Assembly: GCA_022494885.1 (NCBI GenBank)
Contig: JAGVSM010004290.1
Span: 62,001-126,000, forward strand
Direction of reading: 5' to 3'
Length of the DNA: 64,000 nucleotides
Source: Micrasema longulum
Taxonomy: Eukaryota; Arthropoda; Insecta; Trichoptera; Brachycentridae
Position 1 is the first letter of the stretch, and each line of letters begins with the position of its first letter. This document shows, piece after piece, positions 36,501-45,425 of the stretch. A program made the translations under genes and the position numbers. Under the pieces are notes generated by a model. It made no database searches, was not told the origin of the DNA, and saw only the letters and a list, made by a program, of their open reading frames with translations.

Positions 36501-38311
36501 TTTAACAACAATTGTGTAATGGACGGTTTCGGTTAGCAAGTACCTACGGCCCGTTGTATTGCCTTTAATCTGTAGCTAAGTTCGTGGTCAATAATCATAG
36601 AATGGGTTTTCTCCGTATGGGTGACTATAAGGTTATTACTCTAAGGTTTAAACACTTACTTTGTTAATGACCATGAATTTATCAGATATAAATACTTTAG
36701 CTATAAACCTTTTTGATAATAAATCATTCATATATTATGCTGTGAGCGACGGGTAGTAGTACTGTCGTATCGAGCACTGCTGTGAATGAGTTAATGTATC
36801 ATTTAAGCAAGCTCATTGAATTAATAATTATTATAGACTTTCTTCATTGTGAAATTTAATTTTAAATGCGAGGCAACCAAATTATATTTGAATTTTGATA
36901 AATTTATGTGCATATAAATATCTTTCATGCAATAATTTTGGTAAACTGACCACACTTGTATCATTTGATATTAGCTTAGCTTTGTGCTACATATTGTTTT
37001 TTTTTTCAGGTGAGGGCTAAGAAATCTGATTTGGATTCAAATGTTCGGGTCAAAACTTGTCTCAAGCGTTCCTCGACGGACAACTCCACCTACCTCGTGG
37101 TGGGCGGGGGACCTTCCGCAGCCGCCTTCGTGGAGACTCTCCGGCAGAACAACTGCGCGGGTCGCATCGTGATGATCGCTAAGGAGAACGCCGTCCCCTA
37201 CGATCGAGTCAAGGTATCTAAAGCCCTCGATGCCGACATTCAAAAGTTGCAACTTCGAAGCGACGAATTCTACGCGCAAAATGATATCGAAGTGTACAAA
37301 GGAGTAGAAGTCACAAAAGTCAACACTGAAAAGAAAACTGTCTCTCTCTCCGATGGCGAGAGTCTGAGGTACACAAAACTGTACATCGCCACCGGTTCTA
37401 AGTCCAGATTGCTTCCTATCGTCGGAAACGATTTGAAGAATGTGTTCACATTAAGAACTTTGGCTGACGGCGGCAAAATTCACAGCGCAATCGGAAACGA
37501 TAAGGACAAACATATCGTTATTTTGGGGGTCAGTTTCATAGGAATGGAAGCAGCCGCTTACTGCGTAGGGAAGGCCAAAAGTATCACCGTCATCGGAAGA
37601 GACAACGTCCCCTTCCTGCCCGTGTTCGGGGAGGCTGTCGGCATGAGCCTCATGAAACTATTCCAAGAGAAGGGAGTGCAATTTCAAATGAACAATAATA
37701 TCAAGGCGTGCCACGGTAAGAACGGTGTTTTAACTTCTGTCGAGTTAAATGACTGTACCAGTTTACCCGCTGATGTTCTGCTCATGGGAGTCGGGTCCCT
37801 ATTCAACACCAGTTTTTTGAAAGACTCCGGTATCGCGATGGAGCAAAACGGTTCGATCCCGGTAAATGATAGACTTAGAACTAATTTGGAAGGTGTTTAC
37901 GCCGGTGGGGATATCGCGTACGCCCCCATTTATTCTCACGGAGGAACCAAAGGTGCGATCGGTCACTTCGGTCTCGCGCATTACCACGGCCGGGTTGCGG
38001 CTCTGAACATGTTAAACATAGACACTCCCCTTAAATCCGTGCCTTTCTTCTGGACCATGGTGTTCGGTAAGTCGGTGCGATATTGCGGCTATGGCAGGCA
38101 CCACAGCGTGAGGATAGAAGGGGACGTGAACGCTCTGAAGTTCGTGGCCTTCTATTTCGACGTCTCGGGTAGAGTAATTTCCATGGCGTCGTGCCAGAGG
38201 GATCCCGTCGTAGCGCAATTCGCCGAACTTCTCGCACAAGGAAAGTCTCTCCATTCCGATGATCTTTTACAAGATCCATTTGCGTGGACCAAAACATATT
38301 TAGATTGTTGA
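27482..38311 (+). CDS. AIFM3: AIFM3-type Rieske/FAD oxidoreductase (complete)
   Basis: Join of 27482-27551, 32648-32793, 34066-34284 and 37010-38311: 578 codons plus TGA, close to vertebrate AIFM3 (about 600 aa). Residues 73-145 form a Rieske [2Fe-2S] domain with CTH (C89, H91) and CPWH (C108, H111) ligands. From about 170 an FAD-binding Rossmann fold starts (VVGGGPSAAA, residues 175-184). An NAD(P)-binding motif lies near 312-330 (ILGVSFIGMEAA), and the second FAD motif VYAGGDIAY near 440. The family is a pyridine nucleotide-disulfide oxidoreductase of the AIF group; AIFM3 has been linked to mitochondria-dependent apoptosis. The start MGSSSSKS has Gly2 and Ser6-type residues fitting N-myristoylation rather than a mitochondrial presequence. 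Introns 1-3 carry many transposon pieces. Confidence 0.95.
28500..29085 (-). mobile_element. Penelope-like element fragment with GIY-YIG domain
   Basis: The minus strand at 29061-28834 encodes EVVYKLGCQGCDKVYMGQTH, then EHKRACKLGHPDKSGIAEHF. This is the GIY-YIG endonuclease domain that follows the RT in Penelope-like elements (VYMGQT is the YIG part). Downstream comes a hammerhead-like core (28580-28613). The RT itself is absent, so the copy is 5'-truncated. It lies antisense in AIFM3 intron 1. Confidence 0.8.
28580..28613 (-). ncRNA. Hammerhead-ribozyme-like motif, copy 2
   Basis: Minus strand: CTGAAGA, T, GG-CT...A-CC helix II (shortened by one base relative to the copy at 208), then GAAAC and GTC. 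The upstream ACC pairs better with the GG after the cleavage site than in copy 1. Located just 3' of the GIY-YIG frame. Confidence 0.55.
29594..30097. mobile_element. Head-to-head inverted repeat with GAAACCGGTC motifs
   Basis: Two arms of about 90 bases (29594-29681 and about 30004-30097) are inverse complements, sharing AAGAAGCTTGTTTGC, GAAACCGGTCGGTGAAAAAT and the AGTGGTTAAAAACA end. The 320 bases between encode a minus-strand frame (29775-30071) with no recognisable domain. Single arms of the same family occur at 52590-52920 and 8090. Probably the ends of a Penelope-like or related element. Confidence 0.6.
30245..30640 (+). mobile_element. CR1/L2-like RT C-terminal fragment
   Basis: The frame reads EIEIFKILNDYYDCPLHRAY, then [19 protein letters not shown] and ends in (TAC)n-like microsatellite DNA. 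Its close relatives are at 33215-33370 and 59090-59450. Typical 3'-end LINE fragment. Confidence 0.65.
30640..30777 (-). mobile_element. RTE-type LINE tail, split by a MITE (downstream half)
   Basis: The minus strand has degenerate PRKTWHGQ-like residues, the expected continuation of the frame at 31130-31330 after removing the insertion 30778-31129. Confidence 0.5.
30778..31129. mobile_element. MITE/foldback element with about 76-bp inverted repeats
   Basis: The ends CAGGGTGTTGTTTAAACCCT and AGGGTTTAAAGAACACCCTG are inverse complements apart from one change. Pairing continues for about 76 bases on each side (30778-30853, 31054-31129). Flanks are TATA on both sides, so the target duplication is TA or TATA. 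It interrupts a LINE frame, proving it moved. Total 352 bp, no coding capacity, Tc1/mariner-like target. Confidence 0.75.
31130..31330 (-). mobile_element. RTE-type LINE tail, split by a MITE (upstream half)
   Basis: The minus strand encodes MQSLRRMCGKSMRDRVEIRR, then SHVERMDDERMVRQIY up to the MITE edge. This is the standard C-terminal region of RTE-like LINE proteins. The neighbouring half is at 30640-30777. Confidence 0.7.
31725..31935 (-). repeat. MITE copy, CTCAGAGTAATAAC family (eroded)
   Basis: Interior blocks shared with 23842-24071 in the opposite orientation (CGCTCTATTGCA, AACAACAAACGTGTAA, CTGTAGCTAACTTCG). One terminus is partly preserved as TTATTACTCT at about 31919. Abuts the pogo-like element. 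Confidence 0.5.
31941..32538 (+). mobile_element. pogo-like DNA transposon, internally deleted
   Basis: Starts CAGTAAACTCCCCTATAATG and ends, as reverse complement, CAGTAAGCCCCCAGTAATG. Both ends are flanked by TA, the expected target of this group. A frame at about 32026-32219 reads HLEICKALYCKIDKEMLAKV, then NDEEIVQP and ends DDTDSD with TAA. This is like the C-terminus of jerky/pogo-type transposases. The catalytic core is missing. 598 bp. Confidence 0.65.
32648..32793 (+). CDS. AIFM3: AIFM3 exon 2
   Basis: Acceptor CCTTTTTAG, donor GTGCGG (weak consensus). Completes an Ala codon and ends in phase 0. Encodes a polar linker and the first strand of the Rieske domain (VDEYIEAVVCNTSDLQDNEM). 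Confidence 0.85.
32794..34065. other. AIFM3: AIFM3 intron 2
   Basis: AT-rich intron. Apart from a LINE tail at 33215-33370, nothing coding is seen. Confidence 0.6.
33215..33370 (+). mobile_element. CR1/L2-like LINE tail fragment
   Basis: CAGCAGTACACGAGATATAG and GCTGCCTGCCTATAA followed by AATAATAATATTAAT match the 3' end of the element at 59090-59450, including its microsatellite tail. Confidence 0.5.
34066..34284 (+). CDS. AIFM3: AIFM3 exon 3 (Rieske cluster)
   Basis: Acceptor ACCCAAG, donor GTAAGT, phase 0 both ends, 73 codons. Holds both Rieske ligand boxes, KCTHYGAPL and RCPWHGACF, on a single exon. Confidence 0.95.
34390..34840 (+). mobile_element. RTE-type LINE C-terminal fragment
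   Basis: Plus-strand frames with frameshifts read DKIKKGVLRWSGHVERMDVE, then RPRK-like residues and DRVTWHSILSACP, the stereotyped end of RTE-like proteins. A stop (TAG at 34683) and others show it is dead. Confidence 0.65.
34990..35960 (-). mobile_element. Jockey-like LINE 3' end, broken frame
   Basis: The minus strand at 35924-35685 encodes KIYFALCQSILEYGIIGWGG (RT tail). After a frame break, 35628-35296 continues with TTFGQKDFEYYSIEIYNLL and ends KKWIVEL. The 3' UTR block GTGACCTCACTGGGG is shared with 6940-6980. 5'-truncated. Confidence 0.7.
36060..36440. repeat. Interspersed repeat F copy
   Basis: Inverse complement of 57680-58010. Shared blocks include ATGCTTGTATTTCTTTT, CTTCGGCCACTTTCATGTTC-like and AATATTGTTTTTATC-like segments, and ATTACTGCGCGATTAAAAA. 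No protein. Confidence 0.6.
36440..36650 (-). repeat. MITE copy, CTCAGAGTAATAAC family (eroded)
   Basis: Shares interior blocks with 23842-24071 (inverse): CTCTGTTGCATAGAACAAAA, AACAACAATTGTGTAA, TACCTACGGCCC, and the end GGTTATTACTCTAAGG. Confidence 0.5.
37010..38311 (+). CDS. AIFM3: AIFM3 exon 4 (FAD/NAD domains)
   Basis: Acceptor TTTTTTTTTCAG. The exon starts GTG AGG in phase 0 and runs 433 codons to TGA (38309-38311). It contains the whole reductase: the FAD motif, the NAD motif, GDIAY, and a C-terminal AIFM3-type domain (SVPFFWTMVFGKSVRYCGYG). The base composition is markedly richer in GC than its surroundings. Confidence 0.95.
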   Translation: MRAKKSDLDSNVRVKTCLKRSSTDNSTYLVVGGGPSAAAFVETLRQNNCAGRIVMIAKENAVPYDRVKVSKALDADIQKLQLRSDEFYAQNDIEVYKGVEVTKVNTEKKTVSLSDGESLRYTKLYIATGSKSRLLPIVGNDLKNVFTLRTLADGGKIHSAIGNDKDKHIVILGVSFIGMEAAAYCVGKAKSITVIGRDNVPFLPVFGEAVGMSLMKLFQEKGVQFQMNNNIKACHGKNGVLTSVELNDCTSLPADVLLMGVGSLFNTSFLKDSGIAMEQNGSIPVNDRLRTNLEGVYAGGDIAYAPIYSHGGTKGAIGHFGLAHYHGRVAALNMLNIDTPLKSVPFFWTMVFGKSVRYCGYGRHHSVRIEGDVNALKFVAFYFDVSGRVISMASCQRDPVVAQFAELLAQGKSLHSDDLLQDPFAWTKTYLDC

Positions 38312-39836
38312 TCTTATAGATCTTGTTAGCTATTTGTTTGGCGTTGTAATGTGGCGATTTTACAATCAATTTTATCAACTGTGCTATATGATCACTTCAT
38401 ACACATTACAATGTTGTACAAAATAAGTTTTGCCTTTCCAACGACAAGTAACACAAATATTTGCCTTTATTTTTTGTGTAAAAATGTATCTATTATATTT
38501 AAAATAGCTTTAAGTTAAGGAATATACAATATATTCCGTTTTAATAATAATATTATAGTCCGTTCAATATTTATCACGTCCTTAAAATGCTAATCATACG
38601 ATGTAAGAATCTGACATTTTGTCATTGTACTTATTACAAATATTATTAAACATTATACATACCACGGAGTTGCTTAGGGAGGTGCTCGTTAGCGCATACA
38701 TGTAGTTTGGGCATCGACATTAGGTCAGGAGTGAAGTTGACTACAGTTACAGTACAATAGACAAAGAACCTGCATTGATAAGAATGTTTGTTGACAGAAT
38801 ACATATAAAAAAATAATGGCCGCCGACAAAGTGTAGCCAATTGTGGCAAGTTTACAATAATTGTTTATGTTTCGGTTGTGTAAAAATGAATGTACCATTT
38901 TGGCATTTCTATAAGTGACAGGGATTATATCTGAAATGATATATGAAGTATGCTTCAGTATTATTATCTCAAATCTTCATCCCGATATTATTTTCAGTAA
39001 AATTGTTGAGGTTATTTAAAATTGTCATCGAGTAAATATTAATGAATTATATTATCCGTAAACAGGTAAATGAAACACAGAAAAGTGTGCTAAAACTATC
39101 GGTTTTGCATTCTGAGCTACAGATAGAATATAATTTAAAAGTTATATAGACTGATGACTTTTTAAATATAACTTTAAATAGTTTATTATTAATTGAATAG
39201 ATACAATTATTTTTCGATGAATCTTCTCTTGTGTTAAAGTAAAATTGATCATAAGATGTTATACGTACTTTCATGTATATACCTATATTTAATGCTTTAA
39301 AATTGCTATAATAAATATATAGAGTATCGTCACCCTGACTTGTAAAACTAGAAAGTCCACAAATGGTCAAAAGTTATATTTGGACTTTTTCTGTTAGGAC
39401 TTCAAATAATCTATGCGTGTAAATCTTACATATTAGAAAGAAAAAAAATCACTACTGAAGTAAAAATTGTCAACCCTGAACAAAAATAAATTCAGGATGA
39501 ATTTTACAAATTAGGCTGACGATATGTAAAATTAATATCTTTCCAATATTATCTTATCTTTGAATAAATTCCATCAGTGCTGTTATAATTAGGTATTTAT
39601 GTGGTACCTGCTTTTATATTCAAATATGTATAGGATAAAATAGTGTAAAAAATATATCGACGCAAAAAAATGTAAATATGTATTTTATTTATTTTAAATC
39701 GACAAAAATGTGTTGCGCTAATATTCATTTCAATTTTGATTAAAGAACTATCGATGAAAAACTTTATTTTATTTTTAGTTTAAGAAATATTTACAAATCC
39801 TTGACTTCTGTACTTCATTCGGTGGGTGATAATTAA

Positions 39837-40295
39837 ATGCAGAAAGCAGCCAGTCCACAATTTTGAAAAAATGAGATACTGGTATTATTACTAGTGTTGT
39901 TACAGTAAGGTCTATAATTGACCTTACTGCAACACTAAAAACAGCCAGACCGCTTTCACACAAAAAACTGTAATAACTGAAACTATTTTCAGAAGGTGAT
40001 TATTGAAATGTTGTTTTTGTAGTGGACATTTGTCGATTACAAAAATGTCATTTTTCAATTTGCAGAAAACAACCCACAGCACTAGAAAAATCTTACGATA
40101 CTTTAACAATCATTAAAACTGGTCAAATACATAATTAGATTGTTTGTAATAAATGAAAAAAAAAACGAATGTATTCACTGTTTATCATTTGTCAGTCAAA
40201 ACATTCCAACTGTTGCGTAGATTTGATTATTCACTCTTTTCACAAAGGTGCTATTATCTCAGTTTCACTTTTCTATGGCTGGCTGCTTTCTGCAT
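39837..40295. mobile_element. Inverted-repeat element with internal hairpin
   Basis: ATGCAGAAAGCAGCCAG (39837-39853) is matched by its complement at 40279-40295, with weaker pairing inward. Inside, AGTGTTG...CAGTAAGGTC (39893-39912) pairs with GACCTTACTGCAACACT (39920-39936) across a 7-base loop with a 3-base bulge. Non-coding, superfamily unknown. Confidence 0.5.
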
Positions 40296-42769
40296 AACTA
40301 CGTTCAATTGTACTTGTTGCGCTATTGTATGTGACAGAAAAAATAACTAATATAAATATATGAAATATAATTAAATAATATATATCCTTAAATACCCACA
40401 CCTTAGTATTATTTACTGAAAAATAATAAAACTTAACCAGATGGTCCCTAACGCTGTTTTTTTTTTTGTTAAGGGCGCTGAATAATACTGCCTTGCTAAG
40501 TCATATTTGCTGAGTTGCAAATTTTTCAGGAGATTACTGTTTTATGGCTTGCCGACCTGATCTCTTTTTTAGTTTTTTTTTAAGTCGCTTAGCCTCTTTA
40601 TTTTGCAATTATTGTTTTATTTATTAATATATTTATTCAGTTGAATGCCGGACTTTGATAAACAGCTGAGCTGCTCAGTTCAGTGGTTGATTTTAACTAT
40701 TTGGTGGCGTCAAATACATAAACATATAATGTATCAAAATTATTTTATGTTTAGATTACTTTCAGGTAATTTGTATTAAAAGTAATAATTTTGTTTTAGC
40801 AATATACCCATGCTATGGAAAGTGTAAGTGATAAAATATTTAGCAAATTCCATACATTGTTGTACAATCATAGTCAGTAAATGTCACTTTAAATCATTAA
40901 AAATATATTTTATTTCCAGATGCTTCCTATTCAATATTATTCTTAATAAAAATGATTTGTTTAGAATTTACTGATAACATCTCCAATATTCTTTATGCGT
41001 GGACACTATTTTTGTTATTCAAATAACGGCCCTAGTGAGGTGCCACAATTCGCATCCGTGGAGGAGACTATTCTCCTATGTGTTATGCCGGTGTTTTATA
41101 GGCGGCATTTGGTTTTCACTGAGTAAATATCCAATCTCCAGACAACCCCCATACTGTTGAATGTGGCGCCTGCTACTCACTTACACTCCGTTTTTTTTAA
41201 AGCTGCCATTTTCTGTAACATATACTAATTTTTTAGGTCACATTTATTTTCCTTTGTGGATGGATCAAAATGTGGACAGACTGAGTCATTGTAGGCATAA
41301 TATATTAGTAAAACAATTTGTTATTTTTCATACGATTTATTTAAATAAAGTAAACCATAAAAATAATTATTTTATGTATAAAAACTCCAATAATTCATGC
41401 ATAATAAACACCATCATAATTAAGAACAAACTTATATATATAAATTAAGTACATAAAAAAGTATACAAAAGATAGAGAATATGTCACATTAAAATGTAGC
41501 TATAAACATAAGTCATATCTGATAACAGAGAAAATACATAATAATACTATTTTATATTTGTGCCATGGTTTATTAATACAACATTATAGTTGCATAAATT
41601 ATTGCATAGTAATTTAATCATCAATCAATCTAGAAGAAGAGAAGAAAGATAATTCTTGATTAAGACGATCGATATGATCGGAAGAAACTTATGTTAGAAA
41701 AAAATATATTTAAATACAGCTAAACCCTTCTATAAACACAGTCTCTTACAATATGGTTTCGGCCTAACACTGTCAAAATTTTGAGGGAACCCTCCCACAA
41801 CACGATTTGTATATTAACGTTCGGGCAAAAAACATCATTTTGAGAAATCGCAATTTGAAAGATTGGAGATCGCGGAAAAATCCGATTTTTGTGTTTTGGA
41901 GGTTTATCATAAATAACATAAATCCTTTGTGTCTTTTTAATAAATTCCATTGGTAACTTTTTCCTTCTGATGCATTAAAAAATATCTAATATTTTAATGA
42001 GGCAAGTGGCTAAAATTTGGTTGAGTGACTTTCACTCGTCAATAATCTGGACAATGCAAGCTATAAGAGTTAGTGAAAGGAAGGGAATATCAAGAATAAT
42101 TAATATGTGGTTAAAAAATAATTTATAATTGAAGAAGTTTTCATATAAAATACTATAAAGTCACATTGTAAAAAACAAATATTTCGGATTTACGCAACTT
42201 TTTTCTAAGTTACTTTAGTGAAATAACCTAATTTTATGTTTCGAATGGCATATTTAACTCACAAGCGTCATTTTTAGGGTAAGTGGCTTAGGAAGTGGCT
42301 TAATATGTCCAAATCTATTTTGAGGAGAAGAATAGTCATAAAGATTGTGGAATAAAAGAATTGCCTAAAACTGAGGGCCTTAAAACCTAGCAAAAAATCT
42401 ATTTTTTTTTATTTTTAAAAACAGACCGCCTATCCGCTGTAAGAAGCCGAAAATTCAAGCTACAAAACATGTACTAAAAAAATCTACAAACTACCTTTTA
42501 AGGAAAATAGCAAGGAAACCAAAATCACACTTTTTAAAGATGGCGGAAAGCACAAATGATAGAAAAGATGATAAAATTATCATTTAACCAAAAAACCGAT
42601 TAGGTTTAGTTGTACCTAGCAGCGACGAGTAAGAAAATCATTGAATCAAGAATTAACCAATTGAAACATTATTTTTTACTGTTTGACGCCATAAACATAT
42701 TTTTTAATTCAATTTTCAATATTTAAAAAAAATGTTTTGAATTTTTTTGTAACCTAACTCCCCTGTTTG

Positions 42770-42905
42770 TAGCGTGGGCTTATTCTGTCGCAATTTCGTT
42801 TCACAAGTTCGTTCGCTAGTTATGTATCCATCTCACTCTAACGCAATCAAAACTGTATTTTGCTCTCGTTCACAAGGCCGCCGGCCGAGTCTCGTATAAC
42901 ACTGC
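42770..42905 (+). repeat. Repeat G copy
   Basis: GGGCTTATTCTGTCGCAATT, TTCGTTTC, AAGTTCGTTCG, ACGCAATCAAAAC and TTTTGCTCTCGTTC match, in reverse orientation, the segment 47680-47778 inserted in a LINE. Confidence 0.6.
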
Positions 42906-43239
42906 ATTTTCTAAGAACCTATCTACCATGTTGTAGGAGGGTTACCTTTAGGGTCGAAGCTTTACTCGATCGAATAAACTAATTGTAAGGGTCTCTCTCA
43001 AGTATTAAAATAAAATATAAATATATAAGTTACTGTATGAATGTAATTAGAATAACACATTCTTCGTCCTTAAGGTTTTGTTCACTTTTCTTACACCCCC
43101 ATAACACACAAAAATGTAAAAAGAACACAATAAATATGTTAACATAGAATATAAACAGGAATGTTAAGACATAAATATTACACATTACATGCATCACAAA
43201 TAATTAATACTTTTTTTTTAAATGTCAAAAATCAACAAA

Positions 43240-43450
43240 ATATAGATGTTCAAACATAGGTGAAATGGTCAATGTTACACAGTGTGTAGAGTAGCCACCA
43301 AACCAGCTGATAGGTCATAAGCCTTGTAAATGCCTTGACTTCTATATTCCCTTCTCTAAAATGTTCTCTGTTGTAATTTGTTAATCTTAATTGCTCCATA
43401 GGGTGTGAAATCCAGTCTTTTGTCCACAAACATTTGTCCAAACTCAACAT
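43240..43450 (+). repeat. Interspersed repeat C copy, long form
   Basis: Same order of blocks as 9490-9720, including the downstream GTGAAATCCAGTCTTTTGTC part. Confidence 0.6.
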
Positions 43451-43887
43451 TTTGTTGTAGAGCCAACTGGTCCAAGAATAAAGAAAACAATAAACAAATT
43501 TACGCATTTAATACTTTTCTTAGAGACAGTCAAAATATTTCTACCCCTTTTCTAAAAAAAAAATATACATATGTATCACAAGTTATGGAATGCTCATATA
43601 TTCAACTTTATATTATAACAAAATAAATATTATTAGTCAAAACAATGCACCCAGTAAATAGAACTAAATAAGCTTCAAAATATAGCAAATTTAGACATTT
43701 GCTATGAAGTATTTTACCAACGCGGAGTTTAAGTTTACTAACTCTAATAAATACACGTATTTATCGCTGTCATAATATATAACAAATCGATACATCATTG
43801 CCTTCCTAGCCTCACCTCATATTTAGAAAATATTGCATTGCCCTCGACAGTTGTAAATAAAACGATAGCAAATCATGATGCAAATAT

Positions 43888-44088
43888 TACCGTAAGGAAG
43901 AGATGTATTAGATTTTGCAGACGATAAGACGCATCGGACCATAAGACACCACCCTAAAATTTATCTATCAATTTTTAGAAAAAAAAATGTTTTGGACGAT
44001 AAGACGCATCGCACCATAAGACGCACTTCAATTTTCGGTTGAATTTTTGGAGTAAAAAAGTGCGTCTTATGGTCCGGAAAATACGGTA
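43888..44088. mobile_element. MITE, TACCGTA ends with ATAAGACGCA blocks
   Basis: Begins TACCGTA (43888) and ends TACGGTA (44088). ATAAGACGCATCG(G/C)ACCATAAGAC occurs twice on the left, and its inverse GTGCGTCTTATGGTCCGG lies at 44059-44077, so the element can fold back. About 200 bp, non-coding. Sequences with a TACCGTATTTTCCGGAC-type end are common DNA-transposon termini in animals; the superfamily is not assigned. Confidence 0.6.
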
Positions 44089-45209
44089 CATATTTCTTTA
44101 ATGCATTTTTCTGCGTAACTCGTTACCATTGATTATTGTACTTTAAAACCGTAAAAAATGTAAATATAACTAATTTTCTACTTATTTAATAAATTGGATT
44201 GTATATAATATGTATCTATGAATGAAATTTTGGTGATTCGTATGACATTATGTCTATAATTAATACTTCGAAACGTCTTTAATTGACTGATCTGAAAACA
44301 CGCTTTCACATAATATTATGATAGTTTAGGTAGCTGCCAACGATTTTGAGGTCATAATAATTAATAATATAAATACATGAAATAAATTTTAAAAAAACCT
44401 ATTTTTAAAGATACATAAACAGCATTTAAAAAAACTAAATTTGTTAATTTTAATTTTTTTCTGGAGGGCGATGATATTACAGTTAAACTTGGTTATAAGG
44501 ATCACGGAATTAGCGAGATCTCAGATGTAACGGGGAAACATTTATCAACATTTTAGTTTGATTTTCTCCATACATTTATTCACTTTTATAACAAGCTACT
44601 TCTCGGTCATACCGAGCAAAAATATTGTCAGCAGTTATTTAATCGTTTAAAAACATCATTTTTAAAATAAGAACCAGAGTAATCAAATCTAAACGAGCAG
44701 CTACCGTTTAGGTGTCTAAGTACCTAATTGGTGTTTTAGCCGATAACATTGAAAAAATATCCCACACATGGATGAAATTTCGAGTAAAAAATCCAAGCTT
44801 TGTGAACTCAGTAAGTACCGGCTCGGCACTGCATTACAATTTACAACTTCTTTTGTGGTTTATGAATGACATCCTTATTTCTGGGGTTTTTACGACCCTT
44901 TTCAGTTTTTAAAAAATGTTTTATGGCCAATGCATTATAAACAATACATGATGTCAGATCAGTTAAAAACTAACCCTCGAATTATAAAACATGTCTACTA
45001 ACAAGAGGAAGTGTCTCAATCCATGTATCTACACTTGAGATAATATTTAGTTTTATATAGATTATCCTTACACGGTATAATGTTTACCAGTCTGAAGATG
45101 CCCATTAGAGGTAACTTATATGTAAATACAAGTTGTTACATCAATATAATTTGACACAGCAGCTAGATGAAGAGCTAAATACGTGGGATGGATGTGGTTA
45201 GTGAGATTT

Positions 45210-45425
45210 CTAGAGGTCCTCCTTGTTGGACTTCTTGTTCTTCCTGTTGCGGCGCAGCTTGGTGTTGGAGAGGATCTCGTAGGCCTGCTGGATCTCCAGG
45301 AAGCGCTCCTGGCGGACGGCCCTCCTGTCGGGGTCGCGCTCCTTGTCGGGGTGGAACTGCCGCGACAGCTTCCTCCACTCGGCGGTGATCTCTTGCTGGC
45401 TCGAGTCGCGGGACACGCCCAGGAC
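45210..45425 (-). CDS. DNAJC22: DNAJC22 exon 6 (J domain)
   Basis: Acceptor CGCACAG, phase 0, 71 codons plus stop. Starts VLGVSRDSSQQEITAEWRKL, has HPD, helix III/IV residues AYEILSNTK and a Lys/Arg/Asn-rich end. The last residues KEDL only superficially resemble an ER retrieval signal. Confidence 0.95.
   Translation of the reverse strand, partial: VLGVSRDSSQQEITAEWRKLSRQFHPDKERDPDRRAVRQERFLEIQQAYEILSNTKLRRNRKNKKSNKEDL

Larger units (their letters stand above)
38312..45209. other. Intergenic, AIFM3/DNAJC22 convergent spacer
   Basis: No gene is supported across this 6.9 kb. It holds the inverted-repeat element at 39837-40295, repeat fragments at 40630 and 42770, repeat C at 43240, and a MITE at 43888. 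A pogo-like terminus may be present near 44473 (ACAGTTAAACTTGGTTATAA). The rest is AT-rich and includes the 3' UTRs of both genes. Confidence 0.5.

Noticed and set aside
41161..41448. 95-codon ORF in the AIFM3/DNAJC22 spacer
   Set aside because: AT-rich, no recognisable domain and no splice context, consistent with chance.
44473..44600. Second pogo-like terminus (ACAGTTAAACTTGGTTATAA)
   Set aside because: Only one end is visible and no partner end or protein remnant, so I did not call an element.
45210..45221. KEDL C-terminus as an ER retrieval signal in DNAJC22
   Set aside because: The order differs from KDEL/HDEL, and the end is probably cytosolic with the J domain.
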